DNA from: Cucumis sativus
Lineage: Eukaryota; Streptophyta; Magnoliopsida; Cucurbitales; Cucurbitaceae
DNA length: 64,000 nucleotides
Assembly (NCBI RefSeq): GCF_000004075.3
Contig: NC_026657.2
Location: 28,552,408 to 28,616,407, forward strand
Reading direction: 5' to 3'
Shown: positions 49,856 through 63,108 of the stretch, one piece after another
How the letters are laid out: each line of letters starts with the position of its first letter
Numbering within the stretch: the stretch's first letter is position 1
Made by a program: the position numbers and the translations under genes
The notes under the pieces: model-generated
What the model was told of the DNA's origin: nothing
The model's input: only the letters and a program-made list of their open reading frames with translations
Databases searched by the model: none

Positions 49856-51893
49856 CTAGAGATGATCGTTATCTGCATTATCATCGATGAGAGCCCCAGT
49901 TTCAACATCCTCCTCTTCTTTAGCAGTCTCTTCTCCCACCGCTGCAGCCAACTCCACGGCCCTAACACTTTGTTGTATCCAGTCTGTTCGAAGTAATGTA
50001 CGCACCAACATACACAAACACGATATCTGTGCAATCATTAGTCCAAACCACAGTCCCAAAAAGCCAGTTTTGAGGGTGAAAGTAGCCAGCACCGCAACGG
50101 GGAGGCCGATGAAGTAGAATGCATACAGATTTATTCTTGCCCCTAGCTTTGGTCTTGCTGTCCCTGTTAAGACCCCACAAGCCACAGTTTGGGGAGAGTT
50201 GCTAATTTCACACAAACCCAATACTGGTAATGCTGAGGAGATCATGCGAAGAATCTCTGGCTCGTCTGTGTACAATTTACCCCATACTGATCTGACGGAT
50301 GTCATGAAAAAAAAGGCAGTTACTCCAAAAGCAAATCCGGTTGAAAGTCCAATGATGGCAGTCCATTGAGCACGAATGGGTTCCCCTGCACCTAGAGCGT
50401 GGCCAATGCGGGTTGTAATTCCGGCGCTTAATGAGAATGGAACTATGTACAACATTCCAGTTGTTTGGATGAGGATACCCATGGCTGAAACAGTGTTTTG
50501 TGGGTTATTCAATAGTCCACAAAGGAACAGCATAATCTCATACCACCACCACTCCAAGCAAACTGAAACTGCGCTTGGGATTGCTAAACTTAACAAAGGT
50601 TCCCATCCTTGGAAAGTGGAGAGTATTGTAACGCCATGCCAAGGTTTCAAGGGCTTACTAGAGAGTGCAAGGTAAATCATGAGTCCAACATTAAGGTTTA
50701 AGGTGTTCCATGCAAGTGAGAGGGCGACACCTTCAACACCCAATTTCAAATAAGTGACAAGAAAGTAATTAATAAGTGGATGTAAAAGGGCAGAGGCAAC
50801 GGAAGCCACAGTAATAGGAGTGGTAATGCCTTGGGTTCTTAAGAAAATCCTTAGTGGGAGATGGTGGGCTTGAGCTAACAATTCAGGGATGGAGAAAACC
50901 ATGTAGACCTTAGCTACCTGTGTGATTGCAGGGTCCTGACCTAACCAAAGGAGGATGGGTTCCATATTTAGCCATAAGATGGAGATTGGTATGGACACAA
51001 GTAGGAGTAGGCATAGTGTTTTGAGGAAGGTTTGACTCAGAACTGACCATCTCTTTGCACCAAAAGCTTGACAGCAAATTGGATCCATTCCAGTGGATAG
51101 CCCCCTAAGAATTGATATCCCTGTTATGTTTCCGAACCCAAGTGCCAATGAACCACCAGCTAGTTCTGCTTTTCCCAAATGACCTAAGAACAGCATGGAA
51201 ACAACCGACCTTGAGTACATTAGAAAAGACGTCATTATTATGGGACCTGCAAATCTCGCCAGGGATTTTAACTCCTCTTTCATCTGCATCCATATATAAT
51301 TAATCATTGTTGTATTTGTCACACACACACACAAAACTTAATAACATATTTGATCTTTACTATAATTAATTAATTCCTTTAATTTCCTCCTATCACCCTA
51401 TATATAGATATATATATATATATAATTACCATTTCCTGCCCCTCCTAGTCTTGGTCAATTATATTTGGGTAAATAATGGAATTTTAAACAGCAAAAAGAT
51501 TATATATGTTTTATGAGCTTATATAATAATAAATAAAATAAAATAAAAAACTTCATCCAAGTTTTTATTAATAAGAAGGATATGCATCTGATTGAATTTT
51601 CCAACTAATTCAAATTGAAAACTAAAATCTTCCCAACTTTAATTTTGGTTAGTGATTCCTATTGAAGAATTCAAATGACAATATGAAAGAGAGAGAGAGA
51701 GAGAGAGAGAGAGTACCTGTTGTGGAGGAAGGCCATGAGGAAGGGCATGGAGAGGTAAAAGGCGGCGAAAGAATCCTGGGATTGTACCACTAAGGTTACT
51801 ATTATTGCTGCTACTATTACTATTACTATTACTACTCATGATTTTAAGTTCATGTTTAGTGGTAGTAGTAGTCGTCGTCAACGTCTTTCCCAT
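49856..51893 (-). CDS. MATE/DETOXIFICATION family efflux transporter
   Basis: Exon 1 (51893-51717) and exon 2 (51283-49856) join in phase 0, giving 534 aa. The N-terminal cytosolic part is Thr/Ser/Asn-rich low complexity. Twelve hydrophobic helices follow, in two MatE halves, with recognisable family segments (GPIIMTSFLMYSRSVVSMLF, LGHLGKAELAGGSLALGF, GMDPICCQAFGAKRW, LRIFLRTQGITTPI, GITTRIGHALGAGEP, GVLTGTARPKLGARINLYAF). The tail is acidic (EEEDVETGAL). The length and two-exon form resemble the DTX48-56 clade that includes ADP1/DTX51. MATE proteins export organic cations, hormones or metabolites by H+ or Na+ antiport; the substrate is unknown. Met19 (51839) is an alternative start, and a TATA-like run sits only about 30-45 bp upstream of the first ATG. 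Confidence 0.95.
51687..51713. repeat. (GA)n microsatellite at the MATE intron donor
   Basis: On the coding strand this is a CT tract beginning about 4 bases after the exon 1 donor GTACTC. Confidence 0.9.
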
Positions 51894-51917
51894 CTTCTCA
51901 TAATATAAATGCTGCCC

Positions 51918-51938
51918 ATTTATATATATAAACCCCCT
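51918..51938 (-). promoter_or_regulatory. TATA-like element upstream of the MATE gene
   Basis: A TTTATATATATAAATG run on the minus strand, 25-45 bp upstream of the first ATG (51893). Confidence 0.45.
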
Positions 51939-51939
51939 C

Positions 51940-54900
51940 TCGGCCTCCTCTTCCTCACTACTACTACTACTACTCTCTCCTACATCTCTTATATCTCAAC
52001 CCCCCCCATTATTATTCCCCATCAACTCACACACACATAACTAATCATAAAAGTACACACACACACACATACTTCCCTCCCCTTAATTTATCTTAAATTA
52101 AAACTACATTTTAATACACACACACACAGAGGGAGAGAGAGAAAGAGAAAGAGAATGTCTGTCAACTAACCCAGAAACCAAAAAAGTACAATTCATCATC
52201 ATTTCTCTCTGTGTTTCTCCTCAAACTGTTTGTGTGTTTCCATCTCCTCATAATTAATTATATTTTATTTCATCTTGAATCTAATTATATATATTATGCC
52301 AATTTCTTTTTTCAAATTTAATTTGTAGTTATTGTAAATGAGTAATGGACCACCAACTTCAGAAGTACTTTTTATATATTCCTTCTCTGTGTAGTGTTAT
52401 GTATAGTTTAATAAATAGATAAATTAAGTACAATAACTTTATCACACACACACACATATATATATACTACTACTACTACTACTCTCTCCCTTTTTTGAAA
52501 TTTCCATGAGCCACTTGTGTATTATTCTATATGTTTGTAAACCCTAAACCCAACTTTAAAATTTTTTCTTGATTTTCTAAATGGCCTCTTCACCGTGCGT
52601 GCGATTGGTTTTTGATACTATATATCACTATTTATTAATTTAACTTACTCTTTTCCCACGTTCCTCCGACATCATGTTGTTTTAAGATATTGTTTTCAAA
52701 ATACATTCATCCTTGCCGGTCCCATTCCATTTTTCTATATATATCTCTCTAAACTTAATATATCTTTCTTTTTCTAGTTTCTTAGTTCATTCATATAAAT
52801 AAATATATACTTTACTCCTATATATATATATATTTCTTGGTTTTCTATTGGTTCCTACAACTTCAATTATTTGTGCTTTGCCTAAAACCAAAATGATGGA
52901 TAGTTATGTGGATGTCCCCCATTCTCCTCGCATCCGCCTCATATGCCGATTACCGATACCCCCCCACCTTTATTTTCCAATTATATGCAATACCCCCTAC
53001 ATATATTATCCCTATATATCAAACATATATATATACACACACACACACACATATAATTTATAATAATTAATAAAGTTCGAATAATAATAGAGATACACAC
53101 ACTCACTCATATATATATAAAATACATTATGTTAAACATCCCACCAACTGCTTCATTATTGGCAACATTCTTCCCATATACTTATCACTTCCTTACCTAT
53201 ATCAGCTATCTCTATTGAATCTCCTGTTAACCAGTCTCACTAAAACCCTTCTCCTCAATTATTGCTCATATTCCTATAACATTATTCGTTCCTTTCTTTT
53301 CATTTTCCTTTTACGTAACTTGGGGTCTACACACTGTTCCCTCCTAATTTTTATTATTTACTTTCATATGTTTTCAAATTCCCAGGCTTTTCTCTACCCT
53401 CTCCCACCCCATAATTATTTGACTATGAGCTCTTCCCTGTTGTTTTTTTTCCCTTGTAGATGCATTTACTTTGGGTTAGGGTTAATGAATATGAGAGTGC
53501 TACTAATATGTCAACCTAGTTGAGAAAATTTTCTACACCTCTTTGATCCCACACTATCTAAGATAACTTATATATATACACATACATTACATACATTGTG
53601 GTTGTAAGATAGAAACCACCACGTTAGTTTTGACTGATTTATATTCAGGCAAGCCGCAGCTAAAAGACAGTAAAGTAATTAGCAATTTTCGAGTGAGTGT
53701 TACATTATAGTATTAATGGTATAGATAATAATATCTAAAAAGGGGATGCTTTTCTTACAACAGTTTGGATTTCTTAAGCTTGGATTTACGGGTAGATTTG
53801 TTAAGTCTGATTAATTTAGCGTAATTATGCTATGTTTTCTTCGTAGTTTACGTCACTTTATAGCAAGTTTTATAATTAACCATAGTTAAACCATTCAAGT
53901 TTAGGTTGATTATTGAAATTTCCTTTACATGTGTACTTTGTATAAAAAAAAAAATAGTACTCATTTACCCCTCCAGTTAAGGTGTATAGCTTATAGCAAG
54001 AAGAGAATATACAAAATGGAAACTATATGAGAAAAAAAAAATCTCAATTCTTATACCAAGTAATAGTATGATCACTTTTTTTTTTTCTATGTGTGTTAAA
54101 AGTTAAAATTATTGGATGTTCTAATTCTAATTGAGATGTTTGGGACATTCATGATCCAAATCTCTAGAATATCTTCTTGAAAGATAAACTCAGAAAAATT
54201 CAAAATTACATAGATTTAAAATGTTTTTTTTTTATAAAAGAAAACCACAGGCAAGAATAATTAGTAGATACATCTCTAACTAAGTTAGCATTCGGAAGCA
54301 TCCTCATCATGCCCTACGTAGGTTTGAAAGGTTGTATTCATTGTTTTTGTCTATAAACAAAAGGATACCTAAGTATATTTTGTTACATTTTTTAGTTAAA
54401 GAGTAGTGATGAAATATTTGAAAAAATATTATTATGAAATGTTTATTTAATTTGTAATATATTGTATTGTTGTCTTTGTTTGTTCATGATTTTGAAAATT
54501 AGATTAGAATATAAGATGAAATATAGATGTAGTAGAGTTTTGTGATATATAACAAATCTAGGGTTACAACTTACAAGGGTTTGGATTTCTTAATTAGTTT
54601 TCAAACACTACATACATACAAAATGAAATTTGTGAGTTAATAAGATATTGGAATAATTAATTAAGTGAAATATATATATATAAAGAAATATAATGTGTGT
54701 ATGTGGGAAAAGGAAAGGGTAGATGGATAGATATTGCAACCTTTCATATGTATATACAGTCATATATATCTCCATCCTGCGTTATGTTTTTATTCAAAAG
54801 AAACAAAAGCTACTCTCTCATGCCAACACATAATTTCATAATTACTATTTCTTTATATATCTTTTTGGCCTGCAATTATGATAATCCCCTGCCTTTCTAC

Positions 54901-57900
54901 CAATTTCCCCTCTACCCTTTTCTTTAAATTCCTTATTTTTTTCTGCTACTTTTCTCAGGAGGGGTTGGGGGGACACTGTGATATTCCTCACTACAAAATT
55001 AAAGAACAATCCAAATGAAAAGGTGAATTTTTTTCAATTTGAATCAGTATATACACTCCACACACCACAGTACATTTGAATTAAAGAAGGGTCATTTTGG
55101 CAGAATCAAGAATGTGAATGGGTTGTGGGAATTAAGTCAACCAGTCCTCCAATAAGTTATGTTGGAAGTTGGAACCCTACCTTTGGGACTGTGCGAAATT
55201 AGACACAACTACTCTCAACAATTAATAACAAATAACATATATATCATACACACATCCTAATTCCTTAAATATATGACAGTAAAAGAAAAAGTAGTTCAAT
55301 TTTAGTTATTAGGTAGGGATATATATATAGTAAAATAATTAATGATGATGAGTTTGATAAATGATATTCTAAGGTAGCTAAGGAGTTTGATCGTACAAAT
55401 TTGAATTAATGTGCATTAACTAATGTTTAATACTATATATATATATAGGAAAAGTAGAGGAAAGGGAAAGAGAAAGAGAAAGAAGGTATGTGAGAGTGAG
55501 AGAGAGGCAGCCGTACATGGAACATTGCATGCGCGGGGTGTGGTATTACCTATGAACCAAACTAAATATTATATATAAATGTGTGTGTAAAGAAAAGGGT
55601 AAGTTAATTAATTAATGAAAATGGTAATTAAGAAATGTAATTAAGGGTGCGTGGGTATGGCTTTGGCTTCTATATTGGAGAACTCAGAAGAGGTTGTCCG
55701 CTGCCCCCTGGAAACAACTAACCCCCCATTTCTCTTGTACGGAAAAACCAAGAGATGCTTTCCTGACCAATCTCAGCTCCCCCATATGCTACGATCACAA
55801 CCCTAAACTCAATTATCATTACTTTCTTTTTCTTTTTTAATCTTAGGATTGCATTCTTTTTTCTTTCTTTCCATTTACTATAATATACGTTTTCTCTTTA
55901 AACTAATTATCCTCCCGTACTTCATACCTTTCATCATCTTCCTCCCCCTCATTATTATCTTTCCCTTCCCACCATTTTTTATTATTTTTTTTTTCAAAAA
56001 AAAAAAAAAAACTAAAACTCCATTATTTCCTTTTAATTTCTTTTCAATATCCTACACACCTTACCTACACTCACTCAAACCTCTTTTCCCACCTTAATTT
56101 CACCAACACTAAATTCATTCATTCATTCATTGTGTTACATCTTATAAATATTTGTTTAACAATTAACTAGTTGTATTCTAGTTCTAGCAATTGGTTTCTT
56201 CGAAAGGATTATCGTGCCCACAACTTGGGAAATATTAGTTATATATATATATATATAGCTGCCGGGCACTACTCCCACCCTTTTATTAACATTATCTTTA
56301 TCACGTTAGTTAGACACTTCAATTCGAGAATTTTTCTGCATTTTTAGTGTAATTATTATATGTTTTGGTTTCAGAATTTTAAAGGCACCCATGGTGGCTT
56401 TTTATTTGGTTAGGTATTCCTCGAGTTTTACGAGAAGACGTGTGTTAGTTTTTAGTTCTCAGGGGTCATTTTTCAATTTTGAAGCAATACCGTTGTCTAT
56501 TCGAACCATCAAAGTCTTACACATTTAATATCCTATTCCCCTTTCTACCACCTTTTTCCTTATCCTTTATTTTATTCTTATTATTTTCCTTCTCATCTTT
56601 CTATTAAATTCACCACATTTCAATTCAGAACAAACTTTAAAACCATTTTTAATTATTAAAACCTTTGTTGTTCTTCTTCCTTGTATAGTTAATCTCAATT
56701 TTGAAATTTAAGCTTTTAAACAACAGATCTCCCCCTACCCTCCTCCACATGCTATTTATCTTTTTAAAAGCTTGATCAAAATCTGTTTAGCATTTTAAAA
56801 TGCCCCATTTCAAAACTTTTCTTAAAGCATATAACTTCTAAAAATGTAAACAAAGCCTAAAATTTCAAGCTCATTACATTAAAAAAAAAAAAAAAAGGAG
56901 CAAAATTGTTTTAATTTATGTGAGAAAAACTTTAAATGGCCATGCATATATATTTATTATACTATTGGATCGACTTGTTAACACGAATAAATGTTTCAAT
57001 TTAAATGTAACAGACAAATATCATGAGATATATAAATGGAGTTCAAATTAGATGATTAATGGGGAAAAATATATATATATAAATAAAGAGTAGAGTAACT
57101 TTTGTTATGCGAGGATAGAGAATAAAACAGAATATTAGAAAGTTGAAGTAGAATAGAATAAAGTATAAAATTCAGAGATTAAAATAAAATCTGAAGCTTT
57201 CAAAAAGAGATGCGAGTCAGTAAGGGAGAAATACAATAGGAATAGAAAGTACAAAAGGGTGTAAAGAAATTACCCAAAGTAGAATTATCTAACTACTCTT
57301 AGTCGCATTTACAAAAAAGAAAATAAAAAAGTTAGAAAAAAGAAAAAAGATTCTTCCCCGACCTAGAAAATGAAAATATATGGGGGTTCGTAATATTAGA
57401 CTTTTTTAAGGTAGACGTAGGCCGATGTCCTCCAACCTACATACACCTTACAGATAAAGAGTTAAATTTTTTGTCTCTTAAAAGAAATGGGTAACTTGCA
57501 TACCGCTTTTTAACCCTCTGGAAGGACATAATACCATATCAGCTTCAACTTTGAATGGGTAACGCCTAGCTTAATATTATGCTAAGTGTTTCCGTGAACT
57601 CTCTATTCCACTTTTGCCACTCCTACGCCAGGAATGCTGCTTTCAACTACTGTTTCTCTTACAAACCTGTAAACCAACGAACACTTCTTCCTTTAAGCTT
57701 AACCTATATTATAATATCAATCATTCTCTTCTACTACTTCCATGACAACCATATATACTCATACCTTGCCAACTTGTCCTTCGATGATTGCAAGATGTAA
57801 ACCGACAGAATAAAAGATAGCGTAAGACCTGTTGCATTTGCACCACACAAAGTCAGATCACCCTTCATTGGGAACACTATTTTTTCCCTCTCTTCTAACG

Positions 57901-59531
57901 TCTCTCCATCCAATATTCCCCCGTCTATTTTTCACTTTTCCTCTCTCTTCTAACACTCTCTAACTCGTACTTCTCTCCCTAAATTTCCTTTCTTTCCACT
58001 TCCTCTCCTCTCTTTAAGTCAGTTTAACTTCTCTAAAACAAATCTCTTCTAAATTTTCTTTTTCCATGAATATAGCCCTTTACGAGAATTTCATTTTTGT
58101 AATTAAAGAGTAAAACTATCGTTCCATTGCAATAATATAATAGATTAAAATATAATTATTTTAAAAGATCATTCCACAAATTGTCAAAATTTCAATCGAA
58201 ATGAGAGGAAAAACGAAATTCCCCCCATTTAATATGTCAACCCTGTTGACATGTTAAAATTTCAAGCAAATATAGTTCGAAGTACACAATGATCCTATCT
58301 AAAGGTCCACTTGGTTATAGTGAAAGAAAAACAATACTTTTCTATCAGCTTCAGAAAGATAAAATGTAAAGCAAAATTTTGTTTCTAACTTGGCTTTTGG
58401 TTTCTGATATTTAGAACTCTAAGAAAAGCGTTGAAAAAGTATAATAATTGAAGTACTATTTGCTTACAAATATGCTTTCGGCATTTAAAATTGAGTTTTA
58501 CTAACTAAGATTTTTTGTAAACTAAATATCTAGTTAAAAATTCACTGATATTGAGAAATAGCCCAATATTGTTTAAAAATTGAAAGTAGAGAAATAGTTA
58601 CAATTATACCTCAAACTTTCGGTTATAAAAATAAAAAATAAAAAAAAAACAAAACAAACAAACACAAGTGTTAAATTGAACCCACAAATTTACATCATTA
58701 CAGAAATTGTAACAATTGATTAAAGGTCCAATTTCTACCAATATTGTAAATTTAAATGTTCAATTTTAAACCAGTCCAAATTTTACCATGGAAAAATTGA
58801 TGGTGTAATTGCCAAAATGCTTTGGAGATGATTTTTGCAATTTACCAAAAAAGAAAAAAAAAACAAAAAATTGTAATGAAAAATCAATTGTCTTGCTTCA
58901 AAGAAATAGAAACAAAAAGAAAAGGCGTTTTCAAACAAAATTTTAAGGCTTTTGTTTTTAAAAATCCGGCTTCCCTTCAGTTGACATTCGACAACCCTCA
59001 GACAAGTCTACTCATTCATCTATCTAGACTTCATTATCATGCTTTCTCTAGCGTCTATAATTCTTTAATTATTTATTCACCACAACACAAACACACACGT
59101 ACCCAACAGACTAACATGTACATCTCCCTGGATTTTCTTTCATTTTCTCTAACCTCCCAATGAATCCTCCCCTCATTTCTTTTTTTAATCTTCTGTTCTT
59201 TTCCTGTCATTCGATCTAGTACTTTATAAATACCAATCTTCTTTTAAACCTTCACAAATAACAATATTAGCAACGCTTATAAAATCTATTATTAAAATAC
59301 GCATTCAATGTTTATATAAAAAAAAAATTAAAAAATTAAAACTATATGTTGAGAGCTAGTGGAAAAACTTGTGATCAAAATTCTGGTTTCTATTTTTTCA
59401 AGAATGAGTTTTATTTATTTAAAAAACGAGGCCTGAAGTTTTCAAACGGCGAACATAAGGAGTTTGTTGTGCTGTATGGTTGGTGTATGTGAATTATCAG
59501 AGGCAAAGTAAGTACAAAAAAATAAATGTCA
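51940..59531. other. Gene-poor, microsatellite-rich spacer
   Basis: About 7.6 kb with no supported gene on either strand. It contains (CA)n (about 52025-52070, 52118-52127 and 52444-52456), CTA/ACT triplets (about 51957-51973 and 52467-52482), (TA)n tracts (about 52821-52832 and 56238-56256), a mixed TA/CA run at 53021-53053, and many A- or T-tracts. Pyrimidine-rich patches (about 55820-56100 and 57890-58060) produce the low-complexity ORFs. The MATE promoter is at its left edge. Confidence 0.6.
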
Positions 59532-59822
59532 GTTAAAATATCATTTTGATTCTTGTACTTGGACATTGAAATTCAAATATTCAATTTTAATCTCTCAACT
59601 TCTAATGAATCTTAAATTTAGTCCCTTGAAATTATATTTGGTTGAAATTTTGTTAAATGATAAGAATTTTCATGCAATAAAATACAATATGAAAATATAT
59701 CTAATAGTAAAAGAGTTTTAAAAAAATTAACAAAAATAAACTAGGGACTAAATTTAAGATTCATAGAAAATAGATAGATTAAAAATGAATTAAAGTACAA
59801 AAGCCAAAATGGTCCTTTAACC
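59532..59822. mobile_element. MITE-like palindrome, 291 bp
   Basis: The left arm GTTAAAATATCATTTTGATTC... and the right arm, on the opposite strand, GGTTAAAGGACCATTTTGGC... align over about 90 bp. They share ATGAATCTTAAATTTAGTCC near the inner ends of the arms. There is no ORF. The general look (long imperfect arms, GGTTAA-like ends) resembles the element at 26309-26475, although the arms are not obviously the same sequence. Confidence 0.6.
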
Positions 59823-61590
59823 TAAATGTTTTTACCTGATCCGAACAAAACATATAATCCCGAAGTCACATCAATCTCTGATTGCTCCTCCCTAGAACAC
59901 GCCAAGAACATAGGTTTATCAGAAAGTTGCGGAATAGCTTAATCTCAATCACGTGCATTTTATATCATGAAGTTATGGAGATGTAAATGATAGCCTCCAG
60001 GAACAATATGATTTGCCATGTTAAAAACTGTAACTCAATCAATTATTACTTATTATTTGGTACATCTTTCTTTCTCCTTTATATTCCACCTGTTCACAGT
60101 CAATGTACCAGACACAGATGAACCCACTCATAATCAAATCCTACGGAAGAAACTAAGCCGTGTTATATAATTCAAATCATGAACTAAAATGTCGTTTTAT
60201 TAATATTCTTTGCATAGTGATCTACAAAGGAACTAGTTTACCACATTCGGACTTGGAATATGCAAAGTATATCCATATGATATGGATAAGGATTGTAATA
60301 TAAGCCTCCGATCAGTAGGAAAAAGAATCACGGCCTTACCATGTATAACGGACAAGAATGTGCTTCGGCCAATGTTGTTGATCCCAGAATTGTTTGCTAA
60401 TATGTGGATGTGTATCAATGTCTATTGAGAAGAAAGTAGTCAGAAGGCCAGGAAAGAACTTCACTTTAAGGAGCAAGATATATTGGTTAGGAATTTAATA
60501 AGTTAAGTAATATGCTATTAACTCTCAACAGGTTCTAAATAATGCACGGAAAGTACTCTCATTATATGACTTCATATCAGATATTAAACTAACAATCAGA
60601 TACTGACAGTGCTATCTGAACTTTAAATTGTACTGCAAGAATCATCAAGCGGCGTCAATCAAAAAGTACAAGCAATGACAACGTCGGTTTGACATGGTTC
60701 TTCAAAAAGAAAATAATAGCAATGGTTTGAAATGAAATGGAAACAATTTCTAACATAAAGCTAGAGGACATATCCTCCCATGATATAAGAATAGTCTAAA
60801 GCATGAATAATGACAGAATACAGTTGTTAGAAATGTACTGGAAATGATTTCTTGAGCAACAAATTGGAGATCCACATTTATCTACAGGAGAAACGATAGG
60901 CCCAGGATATTCATTCATATCAGAGAAAGTGAGTGATGAGAAGTGCCACATGAATAGTCGTAGGTGCAGTTAAATTGCATGATCTATCATTTGTGACTTA
61001 ATGGTGTAACTAATAAAAGAAATTAACGTAGTTTTATCCCTGTTGAAATGGAAATTCTTATTTTTAATATCCAAGTTTATAGTTATTTCATAGTATAGGG
61101 TTCCATTTCAAAAGTCAAAACCAGTTGGCCGTGAGAGGAGTAGCTCATTTATCTTATAAAGAATATGAGTCCTTCGTTTTTCCAAGGTAGGATTCTAACA
61201 TCTCAACAATAGTCCAAATTGTTGAAAACAATTCTTCAAGGCTGCTGGACAGTGAAGTGAGAGAAACATTTGCGGAGGTTATATGTATTTTAACATTAAA
61301 AATAATAAAATAAAATCTACAAAATTTGGGGTGATACCACTCCTAGTTGATGCTCTCCATATTTAGGCATCAAATAAAAAATGGATTGAGTTGCATAAAG
61401 CTTTATGTTCCAGATATTGGAATAGAAACAATTGCTTTCAGGAAAATTGGCATGGAAACTAAACTCGGCTTCACAGCTCCCTATATGTGCAGGCTACCAT
61501 TAATTAGATTTATTAATTCAAATTACTGGAAAAACAGGTTTTTAGGAAAAAAAGATGGTACGGGGAAGCAAAACACAGAAAAAAAACTTA
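59823..61590. other. Spacer and 3' flank of the HD-Zip pseudogene
   Basis: No supported gene. The right part (about 61360-61590) may be the copied 3' UTR of the pseudogene read on the minus strand. Confidence 0.45.
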
Positions 61591-61812
61591 CTAAGACCAA
61601 AACCAAAGGGCAATATCTTCAATGGGTAATGCAAAACTACAAGAACTTGTGGGTGAATTACAGTCATCAATATCTTCATGCTTTGGGAAGATGTAAGGGA
61701 GTAATAGATTCTTTTTCTCTCCCAGGTTATCTTCTTCGTCTTGCGACAAGTCAGGCTGATCGGGATCAAAATTATAGGAAGAATCCCCAGGCTCTAGGAG
61801 TGGTGAAGGGTG

Positions 61813-61962
61813 TGTTGATTTTATGGAATTAATCTATATTTCATTCACTATTTAATAGAGATACAAACCTATATATAACCATAGAGAAATACACTTAAGG
61901 AAATAATATCAAATAATATCTCTAGAATAATATCTCCTAAGAATAATCTAATTATATTAATA
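61813..61962 (-). repeat. LTR (3' in element orientation)
   Basis: 150 bp; plus-strand ends TGTTGATT...TTAATA. It differs from its partner by C versus A near 61937 (partner position about 63083). Confidence 0.92.
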
Positions 61963-61978
61963 CCCTCCCTCAAACTCA
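61963..61978 (-). other. Polypurine tract of the TRIM-like element
   Basis: GAGTTTGAGGGAGGG on the minus strand, immediately before the 3' LTR. It overlaps one arm of a 10-bp inverted repeat (61971-61980 with 61995-62004). Confidence 0.7.
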
Positions 61979-62862
61979 AGGTTGAAATCACAAACTTGAG
62001 TTTGCTAAGAACTAAGAAAAGAAACAATATATCTAGAATAGAATAAAAAACCCGAAGAACAAACACACAAAGAACTTCTAGGTTAAAACAAACCCACGAA
62101 AAACTTCTGGGATAGAAACATTGATCCTCGTATAGAGATCTATAACAGAACCTAGGAAGAACAAAACAAGAACTTCAGGGGGCAAAATGAAAGAGCAAAA
62201 CTGAAGCAAAGTAGAATCAAAGCTGGACGAAAACAGGGTCGGAATTGGACAGAAGTGTTTTGTCGGATCGGAATGTAACCGAACCAACTAAACTAGAGCA
62301 AGTCAGAATCAGATTAAACGGGAAATCTGGGACGAACAGAACGGAAACTGAACTGAATGGAGCAGAGAGGCTTAGCGGATCTGGACAATAACAGAATGGA
62401 GGCATCGTTGGATCTGGGCTTCGATCTAAACTTCAAAGGCAGACATGAAGAATGGGTCTGAATGAAATCAGACAGGTCTGGAACAGATTGGAGGCGGACG
62501 CGAGGATCTGAGGACATGGGGTTTCATGGGTTTTGTCGGGACAACATAAGAAGATGGAGCAACGGCAACGAAACGCAGCGGCGAGCAGAGCTTCTTGGAC
62601 GACGGACAAAACCGAAACTCTTTGGCTGGGCGTTCGACTTCAACTGACAGAGGTTCAATCGGCTGCTTGGCTAACGGAAAAACAAGAGGTCGGACGAAGA
62701 ACTATGAAGGAGATGGCCGCCACGGACGCTCGTGAAAAACGAATGGGGTTTCTGGGGTTTGGATGGTGGCATATTTGAACAACAATGAGTGGCAAAGGGA
62801 AGGTGCAACGACAACGGCGGATTTGCAGATCTAAGGGGCGGCTTCGGCTAATGGGAGATGAT

Positions 62863-62897
62863 TCTGCCTCCGTTGATCATTCATCAACGGAGGCAGA
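62863..62897. repeat. Perfect 15-bp inverted repeat with a 5-nt loop
   Basis: TCTGCCTCCGTTGAT, then CATTC, then the exact reverse complement. It lies about 50 bp internal to the primer site of the TRIM-like element. Confidence 0.93.
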
Positions 62898-62946
62898 GAT
62901 CAAACGGGATGTAGAGGCTAGAATTCAATAAGGCGAAAACCCTAAA

Positions 62947-62958
62947 GCTCTGTTACCA
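62947..62958 (-). other. Primer binding site of the TRIM-like element
   Basis: TGGTAACAGAGC on the minus strand, directly abutting the LTR. It has one mismatch to the usual plant tRNA-Met primer site. Confidence 0.82.
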
Positions 62959-63108
62959 TGTTGATTTTATGGAATTAATCTATATTTCATTCACTATTTA
63001 ATAGAGATACAAACCTATATATAACCATAGAGAAATACACTTAAGGAAATAATATCAAATAATATCTCTAGAATAATATCTCATAAGAATAATCTAATTA
63101 TATTAATA
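62959..63108 (-). repeat. LTR (5' in element orientation)
   Basis: 150 bp, nearly identical to 61813-61962. It ends CAACA on the minus strand, next to the primer site. Confidence 0.92.

Larger units (their letters stand above)
61813..63108 (-). mobile_element. TRIM-like non-autonomous LTR retrotransposon, young
   Basis: Two 150-bp direct repeats (61813-61962 and 62959-63108) differ at one visible position. They flank about 1.0 kb of non-coding interior, and the whole is bordered by a 5-bp duplication GGGTG (61808-61812 and 63109-63113). On the minus strand the upstream LTR ends CAACA and is followed at once by TGGTAACAGAGC, a tRNA-Met-type primer site. A purine-rich GAGTTTGAGGGAGGG tract precedes the other LTR. 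No gag or pol motif is visible, so it depended on another element for movement. It inserted into the HD-Zip pseudogene in the same orientation. Confidence 0.92.

Noticed and set aside
55849-56097. 82-codon Phe/Ile/Pro/Lys-rich ORF
   Set aside because: It is a translation of pyrimidine-rich and A-tract DNA, with no family features.
61347-61832. 161-codon plus-strand ORF
   Set aside because: It is the antisense shadow of the HD-Zip pseudogene C terminus plus the edge of the TRIM-like element.
62217-62778. ORFs inside the TRIM-like element
   Set aside because: No gag, protease or polymerase motif in any frame. They overlap one another on both strands.
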